Positions 12,931 through 22,806 of a stretch of 64,000 nt of DNA are shown piece by piece; the first letter of the stretch is position 1, and each line of letters starts with the position of its first letter. The position numbers were made by a program, and so were the translations under genes. Source of the DNA: Gaeumannomyces sp. JS-464 (Eukaryota; Ascomycota; Sordariomycetes; Magnaporthales; Magnaporthaceae); assembly GCA_002197995.1 (NCBI GenBank), contig NGZR01000004.1, positions 558,001 through 622,000 on the forward strand. Reading direction: 5' to 3'. Below the pieces are notes generated by a model that was not told where the DNA came from, did no database searches, and saw only the letters and a list, made by a program, of their open reading frames with translations.

Positions 12931-13785
12931 TGTGGCGGTTTGCGAGGACTGGTCGTCTTGGACAGCGAGGTTGGAGGGGAGAGATCGCTCCCCAAGTGAC
13001 TCCCAAGGAAAAACGGGAGATAGGTGAGAACCAGGTATGATGATCTCTGGGATTGTTTGCTGTCTCAACTACGTGCAGCTCAAGGGCCTGGTATCTCTTA
13101 CAGGATGGAGGAGGGAGTTGGCATGGCACGCGGCAAACCATCATCATGCGCCTAGACAACCGGGCTTGAGCTTCCTCTCAACGGTGCAGGTATCATCCGA
13201 CCATTCCTAGTCCCATAGACAGCCCCATTGGGCACTTGAGCAGTGCGCCCCCACCGGAGTGTCTGTTGTCGATCCGCCCAGCGTTTGCAACAATTGCGGG
13301 CGTGTTGCGCTTGTATCTTGGCTTCCTTGGAGGGGCAAAGCAACCCAACGCAAAGCAACCTTCTGAGGGGCTTCCCCTCGATATTCCCACCAGTCATGAA
13401 GTCGTGTTTTGGGGCTTCCCCAATTCTCCGCAACGCCGACTTTCGCCCACTGGGCTTCCCCCCACTGCAGCCACTTTAGCCTGAAATGGGAAAACCCCGA
13501 CAGGGTCCATCGGTCATCTCTGCTGTCACGGTAGCCAGGGTCCGTCATTGTCTTTGCCGTCACAGTAAGCCGCCAGGTCGCGCTGCGGAGTGATGTCACC
13601 GTCTCGAGAGCCATGATAATTAGATAGGAAAGACATTAGAATTAGAATCGTAGCATATCATCAATGTGTTTCCCACAAGGGCCTATTTTGTGAACTAGGG
13701 AGCGGGAACTAGTAGGGATCCATACCGCCCGCTGTTCAAACATGCAACGCGGAAGCGGAAGCGCAAAACAGACCGCCGCCCAAGC
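12931..13785. other. Intergenic region: GH31 promoter and ceramidase 3' side
   Basis: This 855-base space contains the upstream region of the GH31 gene, with the triplicated decamer listed separately. It has C-rich patches such as CCCCAC (GTGGGG on the other strand), which fit the loose CreA/Cre1 carbon-repression consensus, but such short sites prove little. No gene is seen. Confidence 0.5.
13368..13461. promoter_or_regulatory. Three copies of GGGCTTCCCC upstream of the GH31 gene
   Basis: The exact decamer GGGCTTCCCC occurs at 13368-13377, 13412-13421 and 13452-13461, spaced 44 and 40 bases apart and all in the same orientation. They lie about 440 to 530 bases upstream of the GH31 start codon. 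Regular spacing in a promoter suggests a binding site for one factor, but I do not recognise the motif. Confidence 0.4.
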
Positions 13786-16264
13786 TTACTCCAGCTTGAA
13801 CTGGTCGCTCGTCCCGGTAAAGGACGAGATGCCGCCACCAAACAGGGCCTTGGAATCGCCGTTGTACCTGAACCGGTAGGTGCCTGGCTGCGCCGACGAC
13901 TCCGTCTCCCAGGCGACGTCGGCCTCGGAGAAGCCGAGCAGCCAGTTGGTACGGCGCCAGGTGTAGATGAGCGACCAGTCGTCGTCGTTGCGCACCTGCT
14001 TCCACTCGCCCGACGCCTCGTCGAGCTTCTCGACCGCCACGAACGTGCCCTCGAGGCGCTGGTTGTTGCGCGGGTTGGCGCCCTGGAACGTGGCCCTCGC
14101 CACGTCGCCGCGCCTGTACGACCCGGACGGCTGCGTGACGCACTTTCCGAACGGCTTGCCCATCGGCGAGCCGTCCTGGACCACGCCCGAGATGAAGCTC
14201 AGCGAGTTCTCGCGGTTGTCCGGCGGCGACGCGGCCGAGACGGGCTGGCCGGTCGCCGAGGCGGAGAGGTGGTGCAGGTTGCTGACCGTCAGGTTGATGT
14301 AGGCGTCCAGGGTGTGCTGGCCGAACAGGGTGCTGGCGCCCTCGTAGCGCTGGATCCCAAACTCCTCGGGCGTCGCAATATAGTGCGCGTACGTGTTGGC
14401 AGGGCCGCCGAGGACGACCATGGGCTCGGCCGTCGTCAAGGACTTGGAGGCCGCCTTGACGGCGTCGCGCCAGCGCCGTCCTGACATGGTGGTGGCCTCA
14501 CCAGGAGCGATAATCATGACGAACTGTCCGACACGCATGACTTGGATGTCGACGATGTTGGGCGTCCAGGCATAGGGCACCTCCATCTCACCCACGTCCA
14601 GGAGGATTGGCTTGGGCCACTGGCACGCTTTCTGCTCCTTGGAGGGGACGCGCAGAAGACCCGAGACAACGCGCCAGAGCGGGTTAGCGCTCGGCTCGCC
14701 GGAGTCGCCCTGGGTGAAATCAGCAGCACCGGGACCGTCCGACGTGCCCGCTGCAAACGAATACCCGAGGGCGGCGGGGCAGGTTTGCACCTCGGTGCCG
14801 TTGGGCAGAGAGAATTGGAAGTAGCGCATGTCGTGGAAGAAATGGAACGACTTGACGCTGGAGCCAACGACCGGAGTAGACGATGTTTGGAGGGCGTCCT
14901 GGATAATGTTAGCATCTAACGTCTAAGCGTTGACTCAGAGGCTAACAAAGGCTCAACTCACCAAAACCGATTTGGCACCGGCAAACTGGCGACGGCCGAT
15001 CTCGTAGCAGCTGGAAACACCCAGGTCGAGCTTGTCGAACATGGGGCCACGGCCGTGGCACGCCTGTGACTTGCCATTGGCGCACGTGCTGTTCTCGTAG
15101 CTGCACTGCATGTTGGAGCCGTCGTCACACCAGGCGCCCAGGACGTTGGGAGTAGTGTCTCCGACGTTGGACTGCGAGAAGCCTGCGACGAATCCAGGGG
15201 CAGCGCTCGCATCGTCCCGCATGGCCTGCTCGAACATGATGGCCGAGACGCCCTTGTTGTCGCCAGAGACGTGCGTGTTGTTCTGGAGCATTGAGGTCCG
15301 TGGACCGGGTACCACGTGAGAACACCCATGTTCTTCAGGTCGGACGCGCGCTGGAACCGCAGCAGGGTCATCGTCTTGTCCGTACTGTCGCTGTACTTGG
15401 CCCTCTCCTCAGCAGGGTTCGCCATGTAAGCGTAAAGGCTGCGCTGCAGGTTGCCATCCGGGATGTTGGTGGTGCCGAAGTCCAGGTACCCCTGAAACAC
15501 AAAGCGAGGTAGCGTCAGTATTTACCCAGGCCCAGGGTTCGTGTAATTGGACAGCTGATCTTGATTGCTGGCGAATCTCGGCTTACCGTAGTTAGGGACT
15601 CGTGCGCCCTCTTGATCGAGAGAACAGTGCCGTCAACAATAGCCTGGTAGCTCTGCTTGTTGAAGCCAAGGCTGGTCACCTGAGGCAGGAGGTAGTTGAA
15701 CCAAGCGCCGGGACCGCTGTGAGAGTGGGTGCCCGTCATGGCGATGTTTTGCTGAGTGTAAACCGCGTACTCGGGGCCCAGAGCCGCGAGGCCCTCGAGA
15801 ACGCCCCTGCGAATGCCCGTGTCTCCGGATTGCGTGTCCTGGACCACGTAAACGATGCGGTCCTTGGGGTTGTTGACGTCGCCGATGATGAAAGCACGCG
15901 AATAGATGCGCTGCCGCAGGCCGGTGCCGGACTGCTTGAGATCGGCATATCCCGCGAAGTTGAGCTCGACGACGGGGCCGGTGATGTCCGCCTTGCCAAC
16001 GCCGATCAGGTACTTGTCGCCAGCGGGGGCGGCCCGAGCCTTGGCCGCGAACAGGGGATGGTCCTCAAACTTCTCCCCCTGAGCCCCAGCATTCTGGTCC
16101 TTGGTCTCGTCAGCGTGGCTAGCCAGGGGTCCCAGCTGGGAGCCGCCGATCTGGAAGATGGCGAAGACGGCAAGGGCGAAGACGGAAAGTCCAGTGAGGG
16201 CAACGAAGGCAGACCTCCGGCCGCGCCTAGGCGGGGCGGTGCCCTTCTCGAGATGGGAATCCAT
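13786..16264 (-). CDS. Neutral/alkaline ceramidase (one frameshift)
   Basis: The enzyme cleaves the amide bond of ceramide to sphingoid base and fatty acid. Exons are 16264-15587, 15491-14962 and 14898-13786; the introns are 95 and 63 bases with GTAAGC/GTGAGT donors and CAG acceptors. Residues 10-45 form a signal anchor (FVALTGLSVFALAVFAIF), so it is secreted or a type II membrane protein. Family marks in order are KADITGPVVELNFAGYA, GTHSHSGPGAWF (zinc ligand His), WYPVHG followed by SMLQNNTHVSGDNKG, the hexapeptide region NVGDTTPN, and the C-terminal Ig-like domain ending TSDQFKLE. One base is missing at 15296-15302, where the frame jumps between VHG and TSM; restoring it gives 773 residues. 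The hexapeptide has Thr where Ser is the nucleophile in characterised members. It faces the same way as the GH31 gene but shares no function with it. Confidence 0.9.
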
Positions 16265-18065
16265 GGCTGCTGACGGTTGTGTTGCGGGTGGACGCAGCAA
16301 CGGGTGCAGCAAGCAGGCAGGGACGGGTTGGTAGCCGTCTGGGCTCGTCACGACAATGGCACGGCCCAGAGGATCGGCGGTGGGCCGTATTTATGTATCA
16401 CACAGATGGAGCGGGCTCCCCTTCAGGGATGGCACCGAGTGCCGCGTTCGTGGGGTTTGGGATATCGGAAAGCAGACACCATGCTCACATCCCCGCAAGA
16501 CCCTCTGCGCCGGGTTTGTCGATGTGGAGAGACGCAAAGAGAGCAGCACAAGGAGCAGGGGGAGACGCGCCGCGATGTGCTCGGTACGTATTTGGCGCGT
16601 GCGTATACGAAGGTCACGAGAGCTGGTGGCAGATGCCCCTCCTCCCAGGGCTACATACAGAGACCGTGACATCGCTCCGGCGGAAGGGCCAAGGGGAGCC
16701 CATGAATCGCAGCGGGCGCACCCCCAGACGGCTCTGTCTTTCCTATCGGGGGAGGATGCAGCAGTCCATCTTGTCCGGGCCGCCATTGGAGCGTCCAGGT
16801 GATGCCAGGAGAAGCCAACGCGGTGAGGTTGTCGAGAGCGAGTATCCACCGTAGGGCGTATCCACAAGCCCGAGGGGTGAGTGGAAAGACCGGCGTAATC
16901 TTGGGCGTAATGCGCCCGGCACCAAACTGCCCGTCATAAAATAATGTGTGGTCCACCCCGCCCAGGACACCCCTGGAACCTCGCTTCCCCCTTTTTGCTT
17001 TCTTTCTGGATCGTCACTCGGTCCAGGTTCACGCCAATGTTGCAGAGGCTCGGCAGCCAAAAGCTTGCTTTGGAGAGGCCGCCCCTCCCTTGGGGCGGAC
17101 GCCTGGTCCTGTGATTGGGCCGTCGGGTGCGCGGCGAACGCGTAGGCCGTACTCGGGCCATCTTGATAGGACGACGGCGGGCTAGCGGGCAGCGGGATGC
17201 AATGCAGCATGCCGTCGGTTGCGGTGCTGATCCCATCAGCTGGGCGGCTGTCGCACTCCAAGCTGAGATTGCCGTTGCATCTGAGGCCAGCGCATGGCGA
17301 GGCACACGAGTCGGCTTCACGCCCAGTAATTTCCGCAGCTTGGTTCGACTGCGAACTTTGCGATGGGACAGGGGAGCGAGCCTTTTGTCAAGTGGCGAGT
17401 GTAACATTTGAGAGCGCGAAATTAACCCGCCTGGGCGGCCCCCTACAAACGCAGAAAATGGTAACAAAACATGACGTTCGATATAGCTTCCCCGCATCGT
17501 CTAAGGCTCCAGGGTGGGTTTTCGAAGTACTAGCATGTAAGGCCTGCAATCGATATCACAGGCCCACAAATCCCAAATGGGACCTTCCACTTCGGCATGC
17601 ACCTCGCTGCAACCGAGAGGCCGGGACTTGGGCCACTGACGAATAATTGAAGGCGGGCGTTGAGCTTTGAGCAACCCAAATGCTTGCTCCGTCGACCGGT
17701 GACCGGCCTCTTCGCTCCCTGCTCTTGCACTTGACCCCGTGCTGCGATGCTGGATACCTGTTGTGCACCTAGTCCAGTGTGTGAAGACTACTATTGGTAG
17801 AGATTTGCACTCGGTCCAGCACGTGGGAGTGGCGTGTTTGCATTCCGTCTACCTGGTAACAAACCCGGCACCTTCATGTTTCGGCTCATCAAACCCAGAT
17901 AAACACCCTAGCATAAAAATACTCTAAACAGCAGACTCCCAACCTCTCAAGAAGCAGCAACGAGGCACGGCCGCCCGTCACACCGCGGTGGCAGCCCAGC
18001 CTCGCAAACATTTTAGTCGCGGTGGAGAACCAAGGCCCCTGGGTTTTTTCTCCTCCCCAACGGAA
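16265..18065. other. Intergenic region: ceramidase promoter
   Basis: This 1.8 kb lies upstream of the ceramidase and downstream of the small mitochondrial gene. The short frames here have no family signature. I see no RNA gene or repeat of note. Confidence 0.5.
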
Positions 18066-18443
18066 CTAGGATTGCTTGCCTTCCTCCTCCCCCTCCGATT
18101 TGCCAAAGACCCTGGGCCAGAAGTAGACCCAAGACGCGCCCTCGATGAACCCCACAGTCAGGAGGAGGGCAACCATGGCGTAACGCATCCGCGGGCTGAG
18201 GCTCAGTTGCTTGAGGCTGAAGGCCGGGATCTCGGTGCCGGCCCCCGGGGGCATGCCACCGCTGCGGCCGAACTGCTGCTGCTGGCCCATGGCGGGCGCT
18301 CTCACCGTGGATGAAAACGCGCGGCCATGTCCATATTTTTGCGGGCGGGTCACAGCAGCCGCACGGTTGTTGGCTCTGTTGACGATGTGGGGAGGCCTCA
18401 CTGATAGGCGGAAGAGGGCCTGGCGGGATACGATGGACGCCAT
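18066..18443 (-). CDS. Small mitochondrial single-span membrane protein, unknown role
   Basis: This single-exon gene encodes 125 residues. The first 45 residues are rich in Arg, Ser and Ala, lack acidic residues and end in RAFSST, the typical look of a mitochondrial presequence with a cleavage region. A Gly/Gln-rich linker follows, then one membrane span at about residues 87-107 (MRYAMVALLLTVGFIEGASW) and a short charged tail (FGKSEGEEEGKQS). An inner-membrane protein with a small hydrophilic tail is the natural reading. I do not recognise the family; subunits or assembly factors of respiratory complexes often look like this, but nothing specific supports that. The frame is intact. Confidence 0.65.
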   Translation of the reverse strand: MASIVSRQALFRLSVRPPHIVNRANNRAAAVTRPQKYGHGRAFSSTVRAPAMGQQQQFGRSGGMPPGAGTEIPAFSLKQLSLSPRMRYAMVALLLTVGFIEGASWVYFWPRVFGKSEGEEEGKQS

Positions 18444-19563
18444 TGGTGCTCTTTGTGCCGCTGGCCGTGCGTAGAGAACACAATACTGAGTAGGCCTCGG
18501 TGGAACTGCCCAATTGGGGTTCGGGCTTTGCGGATGAGAATATGGGAGACGGGTTAATGCCTATGACAGTCGGACTTCCAAATGATGCTGCTTCTGCGGG
18601 AGTATTTGCGCTTGCTGTCGTGACTGTGAAGCATGGAATCACATCGGATGGCAACAGCAAGGAGAGCGTCCTCTTTATACCTCTCTCAACCATATCGCCT
18701 TCCTGCTGTTTCCCGTTATCCATGGCATCGCTTACGGCTGGAAGCTAACACGCTTGACCGTCATGTTCGGGATGATTAGGGGCCGCCATCGTAAGGCTGG
18801 TGTTAGTAGGCTACATCCAGAGCGCGCGGAGATAGTGAGCCGGATCAGGTACAGAAATATCGGCACTGCGCACAGACCATCTATACGGTGACCGCGTATT
18901 TCGTTGCGATAATTGTGATGACAGAACCCATGGAGAAATCTGGCGAGTTCAAGCACCTTGACCACTTGCTGCTAGCGTCACAAGGGTCCTTGCGTTCCGT
19001 GGAGATGGAATATGTCGCTAGCACGGCTTCTATTCGCCAGAAAGCTCACAAGTAAGGCATCTGGCGACACGTCCTTGCCCGGCCTATTGAGCAAAGTCCT
19101 CTACTGGTGGTTTGTCATCGGGCTGTAGCAAGGGCCTGCCTGACAGGACCCTTTGCGTCCCCTACTCAGTGCCCAGAGAGGAGCTGCTGCAGCCTAGCAG
19201 TAGAGCACACAGTTAGCGCCCGCTGGCAGGAAACGGCACTAAGTGGGTTGGTCGGGTCCCGATGCCATCAACCCAGAACCTCTCCATTTTTGTGCCACTT
19301 TGGGAATAAGGTTGGCGAAATACTCAGCCACGGCCCGGCCAATCATTTGGGCGTTTCCAAGGCCCTAGCATCGCCATGTAGCCACCTAGCGAACCGTCCA
19401 CAGTCCCTGCCCTGTGCCAAAAATCATGAACCTGAAAAGAGCCGCGCTCCGTGCCAGCATGCCTCGCTCCGTATTTTCGCCGCTCTACGGCTGAAGCAAA
19501 CACCCACCCCGCCCGCCTGCTCGAAGCGTGATCGCCCTCGACTGCACTGCCGCACCCTCCGCC
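18444..19563. other. Divergent promoter region
   Basis: This 1.1 kb separates the start of the mitochondrial protein gene (minus strand) from the start of the Zn2Cys6 factor (plus strand) and should hold both promoters. Several frames are open for 60-180 codons but none has a recognisable product. Confidence 0.5.
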
Positions 19564-22400
19564 ATGGACCGCCACCAGCACCAGCCCTGGATGCCAGATT
19601 CTGCCTCTGGCGGCGAGTCATTCTCTCGGGCGGCACGTAACCTGGAGCGACCCCCAACCCTACAAACCTACCACCTGCCCCATTCTGTATATTCGAGGAG
19701 CTTCATGGACTAATACGATATAATACCATATAGTGTGACCAATGCCGTTCTCGAAAAGTGAGTTCCTGCCCATCAGCCGGCTTCTTTTTGAGAGCGCATG
19801 ACATGGACGCCATGGCATGCATTCATGTTATTTGTATAACTTCGGCTGGCTGGCTGCCGGGGTGATAGCCATGACTGTCTCCTGTCTCCATGAGAGCCTC
19901 AGGAAAAAGACATGGACTGATCAAGTGACCCTCTCCGCTTCTAGATTCGCTGTGATAGACAGTCGCCATGTGCCAACTGTCGTACAGCCTCGCGGAACTG
20001 CACCACGACCGGCCTGGGGCGCAGGAGTGTCGTCGGCGGTCAACGGGTGCTCATATCAACCCAATAGTTCGTGGCTTCACTGCCCAGCAATCGCTCCTCA
20101 AGCCTCTCAAGTCTAACCCGCCACAGTGAGAGGAAGATAGACCGCATTGAGGAAAGGCTTGGCGCGATCGAGGAGCTGCTCAGGAGGGATCGCCAGCCCG
20201 ATCGTGGCGCTCCCCGCCGCTCAACCCCCATCACGACCGAGTTCCCCATCAGGACCGTGTCGTCTGTAGCTACCTCCAACAAAACACCCGGAAGCCAGGG
20301 TAGCTCGCCCTTGGAGTTTGACCTACCGGCTACATATGAGGGCGGCTCCTCGCTAACGGCACAGTCCACCTTTGCCGGCGAGTTCTTCGAAAAGGCCGTC
20401 GGGCTGACGCCTGCGCAGGACGATGGCAACCCCAGGATGCACGATGCCCTGGCGTCGCTGCGTCAGATCGTGGCCATGCAGAGGGATCACGCTTCGGCCT
20501 CGGAACTGGGGCCCAGAGGCAACAACCAGTCAAAGTCTGTGGCCAGCAGCATCCAAAATCTGCAGATGCCGCCCATGGCCACCGTGCTCGGGTTACTGCG
20601 TCAAATCAAAGGTTCGTCTTCCCAAGTTCCTAACCTTGAGCATTCTAATAGCGCCCCAGGGACTACATACTCACCATGCCAACGCGAGCACCAGAATCCT
20701 CCTCCAACATCCTGGAGAATGACCTCCCGTTCATAGAGAATGATGAGTTTGTCGAGATGTGCAGAAACGTCTATTTCAACGCCGACGACTTCACTGAGGC
20801 AACCTTTATCATCGTCAACGCCGGTCTTTACCACATCTTTGCCGAGGAGAACTACGCCACGGACAACCCGTCACTCAGACAGGAATACCAGGGCTACGAA
20901 GAGCTGTGCCAAGACAATCTCGAGGCAGCCTTCTTCCGCCTCCCGCTCTGCCTGCCTGCCACTACCCAAAACATCAAAGCACTTCTGATAGGTGTCAGTT
21001 CCCAGAGCCCACCCTCTCGCTATCCATCTACACGGAATGATATATCTGACTTTTCGGGTAGACCATTCACACTATCGGTCATAACTGCAGACCTGCGTTG
21101 GCGTGGAACCTGATAACCACGGCTGCACGCATGTGCCAAGCGCTTGGCTACCACCGACAGGAGGTGATGAGGAAAGAAGAGCCCCAGACTAGAAACCTCA
21201 AAGCGCTTGTGTTTTGGTACGTATACGTGCTAGAAAACGCGCTTGCTCTTCGGCTGGGGTACTCGTCCGTGTTTCGAAGTTACGAGGTCACAATACCCCG
21301 GAACATAGACAACACCGTTCTACCCGGGCCGTGGTCGAGCTTGCTAGGCCTATCCGTCAAGCTCGCCGATATCCAGGCAAACGTCTACGAGCTTTTGTAA
21401 GGCTTCCATTTTTTCCTCCTCCTACTTCCTGCCTCGTGTCACAGCCCAATTTATCACGGGCGCGCTGACAAACCCTCGTGTACGTAGATATAGCCCGCGC
21501 GCCTCGGCCAAGCCGCGGAACCAGATAGTAGACTGCGCCCGGCAGCTGAGCAAGGAGCTCGAGGTGGTCATGGAGGACGCCAAGAAGGCGCGCAGCGTCA
21601 TCACGGAGGAGTTCAAGCCGACGACGCACTACCAGGACTCGCTGGACCTGCAGCTCATCGGCGACGAGATCACGTGCTACACGACCCTGACCATGATCAC
21701 GCGCGCCATCCCCGCGCCCGAGGGCTCGCCCGACAGCTTCTGCGACGAGTGCCTCGACGCGGCGCGGCGCGTCATGCAGATGCACCAGGCCTGCGTCCGC
21801 GCGAGCGCGGGCAACCTCGAGCTGCAGGTCGCCTACATCCACTGGTCCATCGTCCTGACGCCCTTTGCGCCCTTCTTCGTGCTCTTCTGCCAGACCATCG
21901 GCACCTCGTCCGCCGAGGACCTGGCCCGCATCCGCGAGTTCGCCGACTCGCTCCTGCCCGCCAGCCGCATCTCGGAGCAGGTCAGGAAGCTGCAGCGCCT
22001 CTGCCACGTCTTTTGCAACGTCGCCGCCACCTACCTCGAGGCCAAGAGCCGCCAGCAGCAACAGCAGCAGCAGCAGCAGCAGCTCGACGATCAGGGCGAC
22101 CAGGACATGATGCAGATCGGTGAGTTCGACGTCTGCCTCGGCGCCCTGGGGCTCATGCAGCCCGACCCCTCCGCCCACCACCACCACCACCACCAACACC
22201 AACACCAGCATCAGCATCAGCAGGGCGCCGGCTGGCCCGCCGCCACCGACGGCGCGCTCGAGGGCCAGCCCCTGGACCCGCACCAGCAGATGGGCCCTAT
22301 CGACTTTAGCCTGGGAGATTGGTTCGCCGGCAGCAGGGACATCATGGGTCTCCTTGACGGCGGGATGGCGCCGTTCGACACGTCACCCGAGGGCGTGTGA
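19564..22400 (+). CDS. Zn2Cys6 transcription factor with fungal-specific regulatory domain
   Basis: This nuclear DNA-binding regulator has seven exons in my model: 19564-19686, 19734-19757, 19945-20066, 20127-20615, 20660-20993, 21062-21396 and 21488-22400, summing to whole codons (779 residues). The zinc cluster is split: a 24-base exon encodes CDQCRSRK and the next encodes IRCDRQSPCANCRTASRNC, giving the exact C-x2-C-x6-C-x6-C-x2-C-x6-C spacing. A coiled-coil linker follows (ERKIDRIEERLGAIEELL) and then the fungal transcription factor domain, with the landmark RPALAWNLITTAARMCQALG. The C-terminus has Gln and His tracts (22053-22223). The junctions at 20615/20660 and 20993/21062 are the least certain; the others have good donors, branch points and frame. 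No target genes can be inferred; the neighbours are not a cluster. Confidence 0.82.
22053..22082 (+). repeat. CAG/CAA tract encoding polyglutamine
   Basis: A CAG-type triplet run inside the Zn2Cys6 factor encodes about ten Gln residues after EAKSR. Such tracts are common in fungal activators and vary in length between strains. Confidence 0.9.
22176..22223 (+). repeat. CAC/CAG tract encoding His/Gln repeat
   Basis: This triplet run encodes six His followed by alternating His and Gln near the C-terminus of the Zn2Cys6 factor. It is in frame with the gene. Confidence 0.85.
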
Positions 22401-22806
22401 AGCAGCGGGTCAGCCTAGGCACGCACCTAAGCCGCATGCGGCGACGATGGGTCAAGGGGTGGGAGGAAAAAATCACTCATGCGTACTAGTTGCAAGGTTG
22501 TCTTTTTTGTCCGGTGTCCGCGGCGCCCGGGAAAGTTGGCGCGAGCTTGGACGGTGCAAGCATTTGAGTTTTATTTTTGTTCTTATTTCTTTACATTATA
22601 CTTTTTCGGTCCTTCACTATGTATTATTGCTATCGCGGCTGGAAAGCAGCGTGTCGACAAACAGCAACCAGACATCTTGGTTGGAAAGGCGCTTAATTAG
22701 AGCACCAAATCATCTACCGACAAACATCATTGTGGGAAAGCCGGCCGTGCCATCGCCTGTACATGTAATTTCCATAAAGCGAATACACTCCTTATCAAAA
22801 GCCCCT
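22401..22806. other. Short tail-to-tail space
   Basis: This 406-base region separates two converging genes and holds both 3' ends. It has T-rich stretches such as 22566-22620 suited to 3' processing. No gene is seen. Confidence 0.55.

Noticed and set aside
19817..20116. Apparent degenerate zinc cluster with Trp and Gly in place of Cys
   Set aside because: This was a wrong-frame reading; the true cluster uses another frame after the acceptor at 19944 and is complete.
21357..22283. 308-codon minus-strand frame with poly-Leu and poly-Val
   Set aside because: Antisense reading of the CAG/CAC tracts of the Zn2Cys6 factor.
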